Position numbers and translations under genes: made by a program
Assembly: GCA_964551815.1 (NCBI GenBank)
Contig: CAZKEL010000019.1
Coordinates: 1 to 38,553, forward strand
Direction of reading: 5' to 3'
Length of the DNA: 38,553 bases
From: D37C17 sp964551815
GTDB taxonomy: Bacteria; Fidelibacterota; Marinisomatia; SCGC-AAA003-L08; D37C17
Part shown: piece after piece, positions 16,503 through 25,404 of the stretch
How the letters are laid out: each line of letters begins with the position of its first letter
How positions within the stretch are numbered: the stretch's first letter is position 1
The notes under the pieces: model-generated
Told to the model about the DNA's origin: nothing
Database searches by the model: none
The model's input: the letters and a program-made list of their open reading frames with translations, nothing else

Positions 16503-18593
16503 ATGCAAAATATTCCACTTAAACATGTAAGAAATATTGGTATCATGGCTCATATTGATGCCGGAAAAACTACCACAACGGAACGTATCCTCTATTATAC
16601 AGGGCGTACCCATCGTCTGGGAGAAGTGCATGACGGTGCTGCTACAATGGACTGGATGGACCAGGAAAAGGAAAGGGGTATTACCATTACCTCTGCAGCA
16701 ACTACTGCTTTTTGGGAAGGTAACAGAATTAATATTATTGATACTCCTGGGCACGTTGACTTTACTATTGAGGTAGAGCGTTCTTTGCGTGTATTGGATG
16801 GTGCCATTGCGCTATTTTGTGCTGTAGGAGGTGTTGAGCCTCAGTCTGAAACGGTTTGGCGTCAAGCTGACAAATATGGTGTGCCTCGTATTGCCTTCGT
16901 AAATAAGATGGATCGCACCGGTGCTGATTTTTACAATGTGATAGACATGATAAAGGAAAGGTTGGGCGCAAATCCCGTTCCCATTGTACTGCCTATTGGT
17001 TCCGGTGATATGTTTACTGGGTTGATTGATTTAATTAAAATGGAAGCTATTTTATATACTTCTGATGATGGCTCAAGTTTTGAATATAGTGAGATTCCAT
17101 CTGACATGAAAGAAGAAGCTGATAAATGGCGACTGCATTTGTTGGAAGAGGTAGCGTCTTATGATGAGCATCTTCTTGAAAAATATTTAGAAGGTGAAAC
17201 GCTGCTTCCTGAGGAAATAAAAGTTGCCGTAAGAAAGGCCACCATTGACAGTACCATGATTCCTACATTGGTTGGATCTGCCTTTAGAAACAAAGGCGTG
17301 CAAAGAACTTTGGATGCTGTGATTGATTTCCTTCCTTCGCCATTGGATGTTGGTGGAGTGACAGGTTTTGATATAGATGAGCATGAAAAGGAATTAGTTA
17401 GAAATCCTGATGATAATGATCCATTCAGTGCACTGGCGTTTAAAATTATGACTGACCCTTATGTAGGGCGGTTAACATTCTTCCGGGTTTATTCCGGCTC
17501 AGTATCAACAGGGGAGCATATCCTAAATCCGAATTCCGGAAAAAAGGAAAGAGTCGGCAGGTTAATGCTGATGCATTCCAATAAACGCGAAGAGCGGAAG
17601 ACGGTCACAACAGGCGAAATTGCTGCAATCGTTGGATTGAAAAATACTCAGACTGGCCATACACTTTGTTCAGTTGACGAGCCTGTAATGTTAGAGTCTA
17701 TGGATTTCCCTGATCCTGTAATCTCAATTGCTGTAGAGCCATCTACTAAAGAGGGTCAGGATGCACTGGCAAACGGGTTAATTAAATTAGCTGAAGAAGA
17801 CCCTACTTTTGTAGTCCACAGTGATGAAGATACAGGGCAGACCATTATTTCAGGAATGGGTGAGCTGCATTTAGAAATTATTGTGGACCGGTTAAAAAGA
17901 GAATTTAATGTTCAGGTGCATGTAGGTTCGCCTCAGGTAGCCTATAAGGAGTGTATTACTAAATCTTTAGAGCATGAAGCTAAGTTTGTAAGGCAGTCCG
18001 GTGGTCGTGGTCAATATGGTCATGTGAATATTAAAATTGAACCAAATGACCCTGGTGAAGGGTTTGAGTTTATCAATAATATTGTTGGCGGAGCGATTCC
18101 AAAGGAATACATTCCTGCAGTTCAAAAGGGCGTAGAGGATGCGATGACAAATGGTGTTTTATGTGGATATCCTCTTGAAGATATTAAGGTAACTCTGTAT
18201 GATGGATCGTATCATGAAGTTGATTCTTCAGAAATGGCATTTAAGATTGCTGGGTCAATGGCGTTAAGAGATGCTTCTCGAAAAGCAAGCCCAACACTGT
18301 TAGAGCCCTTAATGGCTCTTGAGGTGGTTATGCCGGAAGATTATCTTGGCGCAGTTATGGGTGATGTTACTTCCCGCCGTGGAAATGTTAAAGGGATGAA
18401 TCCGAGAAACGGAGTGCAAGTACTAAATGCAGATGTACCTCTGTCGGAAATGTTTGGATATGCCACTGAATTGCGTTCAATGACCCAGGGCAGAGCCGTG
18501 TTTACCATGCAGTTTTCTCATTATGCACAGGCTCCCAATTATATTGTTGAACAGATGATGGAAAAATTTCAAGGCAGAACAACTACAGTTTAG
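16503..18593 (+). CDS. fusA: Elongation factor G
   Basis: Translocation GTPase. The 696 residues include G motifs AHIDAGKT (16-23), DTPGH (80-84) and NKMD (134-137), then domains II to V ending in AQAPNYIVEQMMEKFQGR. Switch I contains the RGITITSAATT segment. The position rpsG-fusA-tuf is canonical for the str operon, which favours this being the main translocation factor rather than a specialised EF-G2. The start ATG has no strong ribosome binding site; coupling to rpsG (5-nt gap) may supply it. Confidence 0.98.
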   Translation: MQNIPLKHVRNIGIMAHIDAGKTTTTERILYYTGRTHRLGEVHDGAATMDWMDQEKERGITITSAATTAFWEGNRINIIDTPGHVDFTIEVERSLRVLDGAIALFCAVGGVEPQSETVWRQADKYGVPRIAFVNKMDRTGADFYNVIDMIKERLGANPVPIVLPIGSGDMFTGLIDLIKMEAILYTSDDGSSFEYSEIPSDMKEEADKWRLHLLEEVASYDEHLLEKYLEGETLLPEEIKVAVRKATIDSTMIPTLVGSAFRNKGVQRTLDAVIDFLPSPLDVGGVTGFDIDEHEKELVRNPDDNDPFSALAFKIMTDPYVGRLTFFRVYSGSVSTGEHILNPNSGKKERVGRLMLMHSNKREERKTVTTGEIAAIVGLKNTQTGHTLCSVDEPVMLESMDFPDPVISIAVEPSTKEGQDALANGLIKLAEEDPTFVVHSDEDTGQTIISGMGELHLEIIVDRLKREFNVQVHVGSPQVAYKECITKSLEHEAKFVRQSGGRGQYGHVNIKIEPNDPGEGFEFINNIVGGAIPKEYIPAVQKGVEDAMTNGVLCGYPLEDIKVTLYDGSYHEVDSSEMAFKIAGSMALRDASRKASPTLLEPLMALEVVMPEDYLGAVMGDVTSRRGNVKGMNPRNGVQVLNADVPLSEMFGYATELRSMTQGRAVFTMQFSHYAQAPNYIVEQMMEKFQGRTTTV

Positions 18594-18609
18594 TTGTAAT
18601 TAAAAACTA

Positions 18610-19822
18610 AAATAAGGAGATTATTGTACAATGTCTAAGGAGAAATTTGAAAGAACGAAGCCCCATGTTAATGTGGGCACTATAGGTCACGTTGATCATG
18701 GCAAGACCACCCTTACCGCCGCTATAACCAAATGTTTATCAGTAAAGGGCTTAGCCGCACAGACAGATTTTGATCAGATTGATAACGCTCCTGAAGAGCG
18801 TGAAAGAGGTATAACCATTAATACTGCCCATGTGGAATATGAAACAGAAGCCCGGCACTATGCACATGTGGACTGTCCTGGTCACGCCGATTATATCAAA
18901 AATATGATTACCGGTGCAGCGCAGATGGACGGAGCTGTATTAGTTGTGGCTGCTACAGACGGACCTATGCAGCAAACACGTGAACATCTCCTTTTAGCAC
19001 GTCAGGTAAATGTACCGGCGATTGTGGTATTTATGAACAAATGTGATCAGGTAGATGACCCTGAGCTTTTAGACCTGGTGGAAATGGAGCTTAGAGAACT
19101 GCTTACTGAATATGGATTTCCCGGAGATGATACTCCAATTATACAGGGCAGTGCTTTAAATGCATTAAACTCAGACGGTACTGGAGATGCAGCGCAGCCT
19201 ATTTTTGATTTGATGGATCAGGTTGACACTTTCATTCCTACTCCTGAGCGTGCAGTGGATAAGCCTTTCCTTATGCCTGTTGAGGATGTATTTTCAATCA
19301 CCGGTCGTGGAACAGTTGCAACGGGCAGAATTGAAGCTGGTGTGATTAATGTAGGTGATAACTTAGAGCTTGTTGGTATGGGTTCTGAAATTAAGACAGT
19401 GTGTACCGGTGTTGAGATGTTCAGAAAGATATTAGATCAGGGTGAGGCTGGTGATAATGCTGGTTTATTGCTTCGTGGCGTTGAGAAGACAGATGTGGCT
19501 CGTGGTATGGTATTAGCGGCTCCTGGAAGTATAACCCCTCACACCAAGTTTAAGGCAGAGATTTATGTGCTCAAGAAGGAAGAGGGTGGTCGTCATACTC
19601 CATTTTTTAAGGGGTATCGTCCACAGTTTTACTTTCGTACCACAGATGTGACTGGCGCGATTATATTACCTGAAGGTTCTGAAATGGTAATGCCAGGTGA
19701 CAATGTGAATCTTGATGTTGAGCTTATCACCCCCATCGCTATGGAGAAGGAGCTTCGCTTTGCTATTCGTGAAGGCGGGCATACGGTAGGTGCTGGTGTG
19801 GTAACGGAAATTATTCAGTAGG
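18610..19822 (+). repeat. Identical tuf repeat, copy 2 (1213 bp)
   Basis: Matches 3025-4237 base for base on reading, including the 21-nt leader with AAGGAG. The sequences before 18610 and after 19822 are unrelated to those around copy 1. The copies are direct repeats 15,585 nt apart, so recombination between them would delete nusG to fusA, all essential. Confidence 0.9.
18631..19821 (+). CDS. tuf: Elongation factor Tu, copy 2
   Basis: Second complete EF-Tu gene, in the tufA position after fusA and before rpsJ. The 396-residue product is identical to the product at 3046, with the same GTPase motifs (GHVDHGKT 19-26, DCPGH 81-85, NKCD 136-139) and the same GGHTVGAG variant at His384. AAGGAG (18614-18619) sets the start. 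It is 37 nt after fusA, and rpsJ begins 13 nt later, so the str and S10 blocks appear joined. Confidence 0.99.
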   Translation: MSKEKFERTKPHVNVGTIGHVDHGKTTLTAAITKCLSVKGLAAQTDFDQIDNAPEERERGITINTAHVEYETEARHYAHVDCPGHADYIKNMITGAAQMDGAVLVVAATDGPMQQTREHLLLARQVNVPAIVVFMNKCDQVDDPELLDLVEMELRELLTEYGFPGDDTPIIQGSALNALNSDGTGDAAQPIFDLMDQVDTFIPTPERAVDKPFLMPVEDVFSITGRGTVATGRIEAGVINVGDNLELVGMGSEIKTVCTGVEMFRKILDQGEAGDNAGLLLRGVEKTDVARGMVLAAPGSITPHTKFKAEIYVLKKEEGGRHTPFFKGYRPQFYFRTTDVTGAIILPEGSEMVMPGDNVNLDVELITPIAMEKELRFAIREGGHTVGAGVVTEIIQ

Positions 19823-19834
19823 TATAAAATAAGA

Positions 19835-20137
19835 ATGAACAGAATTCGGATTCGATTAAAAGCTTACGATCATATTCTCTTGGATAAATCCATGGAGAAG
19901 ATTGTAAAAACTGCAAAAAATACCGGTGCTTTGGTTTTGGGTCCGATTCCCTTGCCTACCAAGAGAAGTATTTATACTGTGAACAGGTCAGTGCATGTGG
20001 ATAAAAAATCCAGAGAACAGTTTCAGATTAAAGTTCATAAAAGAATTGTTGATTTAATGAACTCTACTTCAAAAACTGTGGATGCGCTCATGCAATTGGA
20101 TATGCCTGCAGGTGTGGATATTGAAATAAAAACCTAA
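19835..20137 (+). CDS. rpsJ: Small ribosomal subunit protein uS10
   Basis: 30S head protein, also NusE, a partner of NusB and NusG in antitermination. The 100 residues are the family length, with the characteristic IRIRLKAYDH start and the loop containing GPIPLPTKRSIYTVNRSVHV. It is the first gene of the S10 block and lies 13 nt after tuf copy 2. rplC follows after 2 nt. Confidence 0.98.
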   Translation: MNRIRIRLKAYDHILLDKSMEKIVKTAKNTGALVLGPIPLPTKRSIYTVNRSVHVDKKSREQFQIKVHKRIVDLMNSTSKTVDALMQLDMPAGVDIEIKT

Positions 20138-20139
20138 TT

Positions 20140-20766
20140 ATGTCAATGGATTATTTAATTGGAAAAAAAGTGGGAATGACCCGAATCTTTGATGATTTAG
20201 GGGGCGATTATCCTGTATCAATTATTGAGGCAGGTCCTTGTGAAGTTGTACAGGTGAAAACTGTTGAAAATGATGGCTATGCTGCAGTTCAGTTGGGCTT
20301 TGGCGATAAAAGAGAAAAGCATGTATCAAAACCTGAAAAAGGACATTTTTCAAAAGCAAGTGTTAACCCCAGGCAACATCTAAAAGAATTCCCTGTTAAG
20401 TCTGTAGAAAATGTGACTGTCGGTGAGAAAGTAGAGTCAGATATTTTGGAAATTGGGGATTTGGTTACCGTGTCGGGTGTATCAAAAGGAAAGGGTTTTG
20501 CGGGACATATGAAGCGTCATGGTTTTAGTGGTGGTCGTAAATCTCATGGTAAAAATTCTGTAATGAGAAAAGCAGGTGCAGTTGGGGCAGGGTCTGACCC
20601 TTCCAGAATCTGGCCTGGTACCCGGATGGCAGGACGGATGGGTAATAATACAGTGTCCGTCAAAAATCTGGAAGTGGTGAGAGTTGATAAAGATAAAAAT
20701 TTAGTGTTTGTAAAGGGTGCGGTACCTGGTCCTGCCAGTTCTGTGCTTTACATTGCTAAGCAGTAG
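20140..20766 (+). CDS. rplC: Large ribosomal subunit protein uL3
   Basis: Early 50S assembly protein with a loop that reaches the peptidyl transferase centre. The 208 residues begin MSMDYLIGKKVGMTRIF, typical for L3. The loop around 143-156 reads RKAGAVGAGSDPSR, where most bacteria have a PGSIG core, so this tip is somewhat divergent. The PGTRMAGRMGN segment that follows is standard. It starts 2 nt after rpsJ. Confidence 0.97.
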   Translation: MSMDYLIGKKVGMTRIFDDLGGDYPVSIIEAGPCEVVQVKTVENDGYAAVQLGFGDKREKHVSKPEKGHFSKASVNPRQHLKEFPVKSVENVTVGEKVESDILEIGDLVTVSGVSKGKGFAGHMKRHGFSGGRKSHGKNSVMRKAGAVGAGSDPSRIWPGTRMAGRMGNNTVSVKNLEVVRVDKDKNLVFVKGAVPGPASSVLYIAKQ

Positions 20767-20775
20767 ATTATTAGA

Positions 20776-21405
20776 ATGAAATTAGATATTTATCAAAAGT
20801 CAGGAAAAAAATCTTCAAAAAAAGCAGAGCTTAAAGAAGATGTTTTTGGAATTACTCCCAATGAGCATTGTGTTTATTTGACAGTAAGTTCTGAAATGGC
20901 GGCCATTCGTCAGGGAACTCATTCTAGTAAAACTCGTGCCGAAGTAAGCGGGAGCGGTTCAAAGCCTTGGAGGCAAAAAGGTACAGGCCGTGCAAGGATT
21001 GGTTCGTTAAGAAATCCATCCCGGGTTCATGGGTCAAAAGCCTTTGGGCCTAAGCCCCATGATTATGCCAAAAAAGTGAATAAAAAAGTGCGTCAAATCG
21101 CGCGTAAATCGGTTTTATCTCAGAAGGTGTCTGAAAAGAATTTTATTATAGTAGACGTCTTTGGCATGGAAGCTCCAAAAACTTCTGAGTTCGCTGCAAT
21201 ATTAAATAATCTGAAAATTGCTGATAAAAAAGTTACGGTGCTTACAGGTCAGATTGAAGACAATCTTTATCTCAGTTCGAGAAATATTCAGGATGTTTGC
21301 GTGATCCCTGCCGGGTCTGCTTCAACTTATGATCTGCTGGATTGTCAAGTAATACTTGCAGATGCTGCCGGTGTTGAATTATTAAATAATCAGTTATCAA
21401 ATTAA
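20776..21405 (+). CDS. rplD: Large ribosomal subunit protein uL4
   Basis: 50S protein lining the exit tunnel and, in enterobacteria, autogenous regulator of the S10 operon. The 209 residues include the tunnel-reaching loop with GSGSKPWRQKGTGRARIGS at about 56-74. I see no long S10 leader before rpsJ, so E. coli-type L4 attenuation is unlikely here. Gaps are 9 nt before and 10 nt after. Confidence 0.97.
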   Translation: MKLDIYQKSGKKSSKKAELKEDVFGITPNEHCVYLTVSSEMAAIRQGTHSSKTRAEVSGSGSKPWRQKGTGRARIGSLRNPSRVHGSKAFGPKPHDYAKKVNKKVRQIARKSVLSQKVSEKNFIIVDVFGMEAPKTSEFAAILNNLKIADKKVTVLTGQIEDNLYLSSRNIQDVCVIPAGSASTYDLLDCQVILADAAGVELLNNQLSN

Positions 21406-21415
21406 GAAGTTAGAA

Positions 21416-21724
21416 ATGAATCCTGTAATTATCAGACCAATCTTAAGCGAAAAAGGAACCATGTTGAGCGAGACTCAAAATAAATATGTGTTCCAGGTTG
21501 AAAAGCGGTGCAATAAGCTTGAAATTGCTAAGGCTATTGAAGATAAGTTTAAGGTCAAAATTAAAAAAGTTGCTACCCTTAATTTTAAGGGTAAGAATAA
21601 AAATATGACCATTAGATCTAATGGAAAAATTTTAAGAACCAACGGAAACCGTGCCGGTTGGAAAAAGGCAATCGTTACCCTGCAGGATGGTTTTAAAATT
21701 GATATTTTAGGTGGAGATGTATAA
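21416..21724 (+). CDS. rplW: Large ribosomal subunit protein uL23
   Basis: Exit-site protein that docks trigger factor and SRP. The 102 residues start MNPVIIRPILSEKGTM and contain YVFQVEKRCNKLEIAKAIED followed by a basic loop, as expected for bacterial L23. It sits between rplD and rplB in canonical order, with a 3-nt gap to rplB. Confidence 0.96.
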   Translation: MNPVIIRPILSEKGTMLSETQNKYVFQVEKRCNKLEIAKAIEDKFKVKIKKVATLNFKGKNKNMTIRSNGKILRTNGNRAGWKKAIVTLQDGFKIDILGGDV

Positions 21725-21727
21725 CAG

Positions 21728-22558
21728 ATGCCTACAAGAAAATTAAAACCAGATACACCCAGCCGCAGATATATGTCTGTGTCAACCTTTGAGGAAATTA
21801 CTAAAAGTAAACCTGAAAGAAAACTCACCAAAGCACTGCGGAAATCGGGTGGTAGAAATAATTTAGGGCGAATTACCTCCCGAAGAAGAGGTGGTGGCCA
21901 TAAAAGGCGTTATCGCCTTATTGATTTTAAGCGCAATAAGTTTGATGCGGCAGGCGTTATTGAATCTATTGAATATGATCCGAATCGGTCTCCGAGAATT
22001 GCATTGGTTTCTTATGAAGACGGTGAAAAGAGGTACATTATAGCTCCTGATGGAATCAAAGTCGGTGATAAGGTCATTTCTTCCATTGAAGGTCAAATAC
22101 CCTTTAAAACAGGTAATGCCATGCCCATTGGAAAGATTCCTGAAGGGCTTCTCATTCACAATATAGAATTAAAGCCTGGCAAAGGTGCACAAATGGCAAG
22201 AAGTGCAGGGTCTTATGCCAGGATTATGGCAAGTGAGGCTGGAATGGTAACATTGAAGCTGCCATCTGGTGAAATGCGTATGGTATCTGAAAACTGCCTT
22301 GCAACTATTGGAACGGTTGGTAATAAAAGCCACGAAAACATTACAATTGGTAAAGCAGGTCGTTCTCGCTGGTTAGGTAAGCGACCCAAGGTTCGTGGAG
22401 TGGCTATGAATCCTGTAGATCATCCTCATGGTGGTGGTGAAGGTCGAACCTCCGGTGGCAGACATCCTGTGTCTCCCTGGGGTACACCTGCTAAAGGATT
22501 CAGAACCAGGAAAAAGAATAAAGTTTCTGACAGATATATCGTGAAGAGGAGGAAATAA
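21728..22558 (+). CDS. rplB: Large ribosomal subunit protein uL2
   Basis: Large, highly conserved 50S protein needed for subunit joining and peptidyl transfer. The 276 residues are full length. The C-terminal region with the conserved DHPHGGGEGR (His232 and His234) is intact, followed by the basic tail TRKKNKVSDRYIVKRRK. rpsS follows after 3 nt with a GTG start, its ribosome binding site (AGAGGAGG) lying within the end of rplB. Confidence 0.99.
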   Translation: MPTRKLKPDTPSRRYMSVSTFEEITKSKPERKLTKALRKSGGRNNLGRITSRRRGGGHKRRYRLIDFKRNKFDAAGVIESIEYDPNRSPRIALVSYEDGEKRYIIAPDGIKVGDKVISSIEGQIPFKTGNAMPIGKIPEGLLIHNIELKPGKGAQMARSAGSYARIMASEAGMVTLKLPSGEMRMVSENCLATIGTVGNKSHENITIGKAGRSRWLGKRPKVRGVAMNPVDHPHGGGEGRTSGGRHPVSPWGTPAKGFRTRKKNKVSDRYIVKRRK

Positions 22559-22561
22559 CAG

Positions 22562-22831
22562 GTGCCGAGATCTTTGAAAAAAGGACCTTTCGTTGATCCT
22601 AAATTAGTAAAAAAAGTTAAAGATATGGGACAAGGTGGCAAGAAAAAAGTGATTAAGACCTGGTCCAGGAGATCGACTATCTCTCCAGTTTTTGTGGGGC
22701 ATACCTTTGCCGTTCATAATGGAAATAAATTTATTCCTGTGTATGTATCTGAAAATATGGTGGGGCATAAGTTAGGTGAATTTGCTCCCACAAGAGTATT
22801 CAGGCAGCATTCAGGAGATAGAAAGGCCTAA
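22562..22831 (+). CDS. rpsS: Small ribosomal subunit protein uS19
   Basis: 30S head protein near the A-site finger contact. The 89 residues begin MPRSLKKGPFVDPKL from a GTG start, the standard S19 N-terminus, and contain WSRRSTISPVFVGHTFAVHNG. A strong AGAGGAGG inside the last codons of rplB explains use of GTG. The rplV ATG is 1 nt after the stop. Confidence 0.97.
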   Translation: MPRSLKKGPFVDPKLVKKVKDMGQGGKKKVIKTWSRRSTISPVFVGHTFAVHNGNKFIPVYVSENMVGHKLGEFAPTRVFRQHSGDRKA

Positions 22832-22832
22832 T

Positions 22833-23171
22833 ATGGAAGCAACTTCAAAAATGGATATTCGGCAGTCTGCCAAAAAAGTCAGACTGGTTTTGGATGAAGT
22901 TAAAAATGCGAAAGTGAATGATGCATTGAATTTATTGAGCTTCACCAATAAAAAAGCTGCAAAGAACATTTATAAAACCATTTCTTCGGCAGTTGCCAAT
23001 TTGCAAAATTCTGAAGAGAGTTTTGATGCGGACAATTTATATATTAAGGAAGCTTATATTAATCAGGGGCCAACTATGAAAAGGTTTCGCCCTGCGGCTA
23101 TGGGAAGGGCTACGCGAATTTTAAAACGCACCAGCCATTTAACAATTGTAATTTCAGATGAAAAAAATTAA
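22833..23171 (+). CDS. rplV: Large ribosomal subunit protein uL22
   Basis: 50S protein whose long beta hairpin lines the exit tunnel next to L4. I place the start at ATG 22833, 1 nt after rpsS, giving 112 residues beginning MEATSKMDIRQSAKKVRLVL, which matches the usual L22 N-terminus. An in-frame ATG at 22776 would add 19 residues read from inside rpsS and is unlikely. The hairpin segment KRFRPAAMGRATRILKR near the C-terminus is typical. Confidence 0.95.
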   Translation: MEATSKMDIRQSAKKVRLVLDEVKNAKVNDALNLLSFTNKKAAKNIYKTISSAVANLQNSEESFDADNLYIKEAYINQGPTMKRFRPAAMGRATRILKRTSHLTIVISDEKN

Positions 23172-23183
23172 ACGAGGATAATT

Positions 23184-23810
23184 TTGGGACAGAAAACCAA
23201 TCCAATAGGACTTAGATTAGGGATCAACCGGAGTTGGGACTCTGTTTGGTTTGATGAAAAAAATTATGCAGCTAAACTGCATGAAGATATAATTCTAAGA
23301 AATTATATTAAAAACAGATTAAACCATGCCAGTATATCCAGAATTGAAATTTCCAGAACCCCTAAGCGGGTGACAGTCACTATACATACTGCCAGACCCG
23401 GAATTGTGATTGGCCGTGGAGGTACTGAGGTTGAGGCGTTGAAGGCTGAGTTGAAAAAATACATGGGTTATAATGTGAATATAAATGTTTCAGAAATCAA
23501 GCGACCCGGATTGAGGGCTGAGTTGGTTGGACAAAACATTGCCCAGCAGTTAGAGAAAAAAGTGAATTACCGCCGAGCTGTAAAAAAAGCCATTCAATCA
23601 ACTATGAGTATGGGAGCGGAAGGTATTAGAATTTGTGTTTCAGGCAGACTGAATGGGAATGAAATTGCACGTTCTGAAACCTACCGTGAAGGACGGGTTC
23701 CTCTGCATACACTAAGGGCAGATATAGATTATACACTGAATGAATCTCATACATCCTATGGAATCATTGGTGTGAAAGTATGGATTTATACAGGTGAAAA
23801 AAGAAATTAA
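23184..23810 (+). CDS. rpsC: Small ribosomal subunit protein uS3
   Basis: Forms the mRNA entry channel with S4 and S5 and has helicase activity. The 208 residues start at TTG with MGQKTNPIGLRLG, the canonical beginning, preceded by ACGAGGA (23172-23178). A KH domain with the GRGG loop at 77-80 and the C-terminal S3 domain, with basic residues around GRLNGNEIARSETYREGRVP, are present. The next gene, rplP, is 12 nt away. Confidence 0.97.
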   Translation: MGQKTNPIGLRLGINRSWDSVWFDEKNYAAKLHEDIILRNYIKNRLNHASISRIEISRTPKRVTVTIHTARPGIVIGRGGTEVEALKAELKKYMGYNVNINVSEIKRPGLRAELVGQNIAQQLEKKVNYRRAVKKAIQSTMSMGAEGIRICVSGRLNGNEIARSETYREGRVPLHTLRADIDYTLNESHTSYGIIGVKVWIYTGEKRN

Positions 23811-23822
23811 CAGGTAAATATT

Positions 23823-24242
23823 GTGTTAGCACCAAGAAAAATTAAATACAGAAAAACCCAGAAGGGGCGTAGAAAAGGAATGGCAAATTCCGGTGATTAT
23901 GTTTCTTTTGGATCCTATGGATTAAAAGCCTTAGAAGCCGGATGGATTACCAGTAGGCAAATTGAATCTGCCCGTATAACCATTTCAAGAAAGGTGAGAA
24001 AAATCGGCAGAATGTGGATTAGAATTTTCCCCGATAAATCTATTACAAAAAAGCCTGCTGAAACCAGGATGGGAAAAGGTAAAGGGTCGCCTGAATATTG
24101 GGTTGCTGTGGTGAAGCCGGGTAGGATACTGTTTGAAATAGAAGGGTTAGATGAAAAAGCGGCTGAAGAAACTTTCAAGCTATGTTCCTATAAGCTGCCG
24201 ATAAAAACTAAAACTGTAGGAAGACGGGAATTAGGTAATTAA
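23823..24242 (+). CDS. rplP: Large ribosomal subunit protein uL16
   Basis: 50S protein near the A-site tRNA and peptidyl transferase centre. The 139 residues start at GTG with MLAPRKIKYRKTQKGRRKG, the standard N-terminus. The central MGKGKGSPEYWVAVVKPGR, a diagnostic L16 segment, is intact. It is followed by rpmC after 10 nt. Confidence 0.97.
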   Translation: MLAPRKIKYRKTQKGRRKGMANSGDYVSFGSYGLKALEAGWITSRQIESARITISRKVRKIGRMWIRIFPDKSITKKPAETRMGKGKGSPEYWVAVVKPGRILFEIEGLDEKAAEETFKLCSYKLPIKTKTVGRRELGN

Positions 24243-24252
24243 GGGAATCACT

Positions 24253-24456
24253 GTGAAAAAAAGTGAATTAAAAAAATTAAGCCAGGATGATTTGAAAAAG
24301 AAACTGATAGATAATCAGGAGGCTCTTGTGAATCTTAAGTTTCAAAAAGCCTTGCAGCAATTAGAACACCCTCAGGCTATCAGCTTATTAAAAAAAGAAA
24401 TTGCCCAGGTTAAAACCGTAATCAGGGAATTTGAATTAGGGAAAAGAGGAAATTAA
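24253..24456 (+). CDS. rpmC: Large ribosomal subunit protein uL29
   Basis: Small helical-hairpin protein at the exit tunnel next to L23. The 67 residues from a GTG start begin MKKSELKKLSQDDLKKKL and contain LVNLKFQKALQQLEHPQ, matching L29 (family consensus includes LR.Q...GQLENP). Order rplP-rpmC-rpsQ is canonical. rpsQ starts 2 nt after its stop. Confidence 0.95.
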   Translation: MKKSELKKLSQDDLKKKLIDNQEALVNLKFQKALQQLEHPQAISLLKKEIAQVKTVIREFELGKRGN

Positions 24457-24458
24457 TT

Positions 24459-24719
24459 TTGGCAAAAGAAAACAGAAAACAACTTACAGGTAGAGTACTC
24501 GAATCCAAAATGAGTAAAACTGCCGTTGTACAAATTGATACCCGTGGACCTCATCCTATATATAAGAAATATGTAACCCAATCTAAAAAATATTATGTTC
24601 ATGATCCTGAAAACCTTTGTAATACCGGCGATGTGGTTAGCATTATTGAGTGCAGACCAAAAAGCAAGTTGAAAAGGTGGAGATTGAACAAAGTTGAAGA
24701 AAGCGCAGTAGAGATTTAA
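24459..24719 (+). CDS. rpsQ: Small ribosomal subunit protein uS17
   Basis: OB-fold protein that binds the 5' domain of 16S rRNA. The 86 residues begin MAKENRKQLTGRVLESKMSK from a TTG start, 2 nt after rpmC, with AAGAGGA (24444-24450) upstream. The HPIYKKYVTQSKKYYVHDP core and the C-terminal IIECRPKSKLKRWRL, with the conserved ECRPLSK-like motif, identify S17. Confidence 0.96.
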   Translation: MAKENRKQLTGRVLESKMSKTAVVQIDTRGPHPIYKKYVTQSKKYYVHDPENLCNTGDVVSIIECRPKSKLKRWRLNKVEESAVEI

Positions 24720-24725
24720 AGATTA

Positions 24726-25094
24726 ATGATACAGCAGGAAACAAAACTAAAAGTAGCAGATAATACGGGTGCAAAGATCATTCAGTGCATTCGCGTAGTG
24801 GGGGGTACCGGCAGGAGGTATGCTCATGTGGGTGATACAATCATCGTATCTGTTAAGAAGGCAATTCCCGGTGGTGTAGTAAAAAAGGGAGATATTTCCC
24901 ATGCGGTGGTTGTGAGAACCAAAAAAGAGCGCCGCAGAAGGGACGGTTCTTATATCCGTTTTGACGAAAATGCCGCTGTATTAATTGATGGTCAGCAGGA
25001 ACCTAAAGGCACCCGTGTTTTTGGTCCGGTTGCCAGAGAATTAAGGGAGAAGAGATTCATGAAAATTCTGTCTCTTGCCCCTGAGGTATTATAA
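24726..25094 (+). CDS. rplN: Large ribosomal subunit protein uL14
   Basis: 50S interface protein forming bridges with the 30S subunit; also the docking site of RsfS. The 122 residues are exactly family length, beginning MIQQETKLKVADNTGAKIIQ and containing RRRDGSYIRFDENAAVLI. It is the first gene of the spc block, and here lies 6 nt after rpsQ with no visible promoter. Confidence 0.98.
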   Translation: MIQQETKLKVADNTGAKIIQCIRVVGGTGRRYAHVGDTIIVSVKKAIPGGVVKKGDISHAVVVRTKKERRRRDGSYIRFDENAAVLIDGQQEPKGTRVFGPVARELREKRFMKILSLAPEVL

Positions 25095-25096
25095 GA

Positions 25097-25402
25097 ATGA
25101 AAATTAAAAAAGGTGACATCGTAAAAGTGATTACCGGTAGTGACTCTGGAAAACAGGGTCGGGTAATCAAAGTATTCCTGGATAAAGATCGTGTGGTTGT
25201 TGAAGGGGTGAATATTGTAAAGAAACATGCAAGGCCAACACAGGATAATCCACAGGGAGGCATTATAGAAAAAGAAGCTTCCATCCATATATCTAATATT
25301 ATGCTGGTTGCAGGTGATGAGCCAACCCGGGTGGGATATAAAACTCTCGACGATGGAAGAAAAGTTAAAATTGCAAAAAGCACAGGTGAAGTAATAAACT
25401 AA
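25097..25402 (+). CDS. rplX: Large ribosomal subunit protein uL24
   Basis: Early 50S assembly initiator with an N-terminal KOW domain. The 101 residues begin MKIKKGDIVKVITGSDSGKQ, the KOW motif, and contain KKHARPTQDNPQGGIIEKEA, typical of L24. Gaps of 2 nt on both sides point to tight translational coupling with rplN and rplE. Confidence 0.97.
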   Translation: MKIKKGDIVKVITGSDSGKQGRVIKVFLDKDRVVVEGVNIVKKHARPTQDNPQGGIIEKEASIHISNIMLVAGDEPTRVGYKTLDDGRKVKIAKSTGEVIN

Positions 25403-25404
25403 AA

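Noticed and set aside
22776..22832. Upstream ATG that would lengthen rplV by 19 residues
   Set aside because: It lies inside rpsS, and the known L22 N-terminus fits the ATG at 22833.
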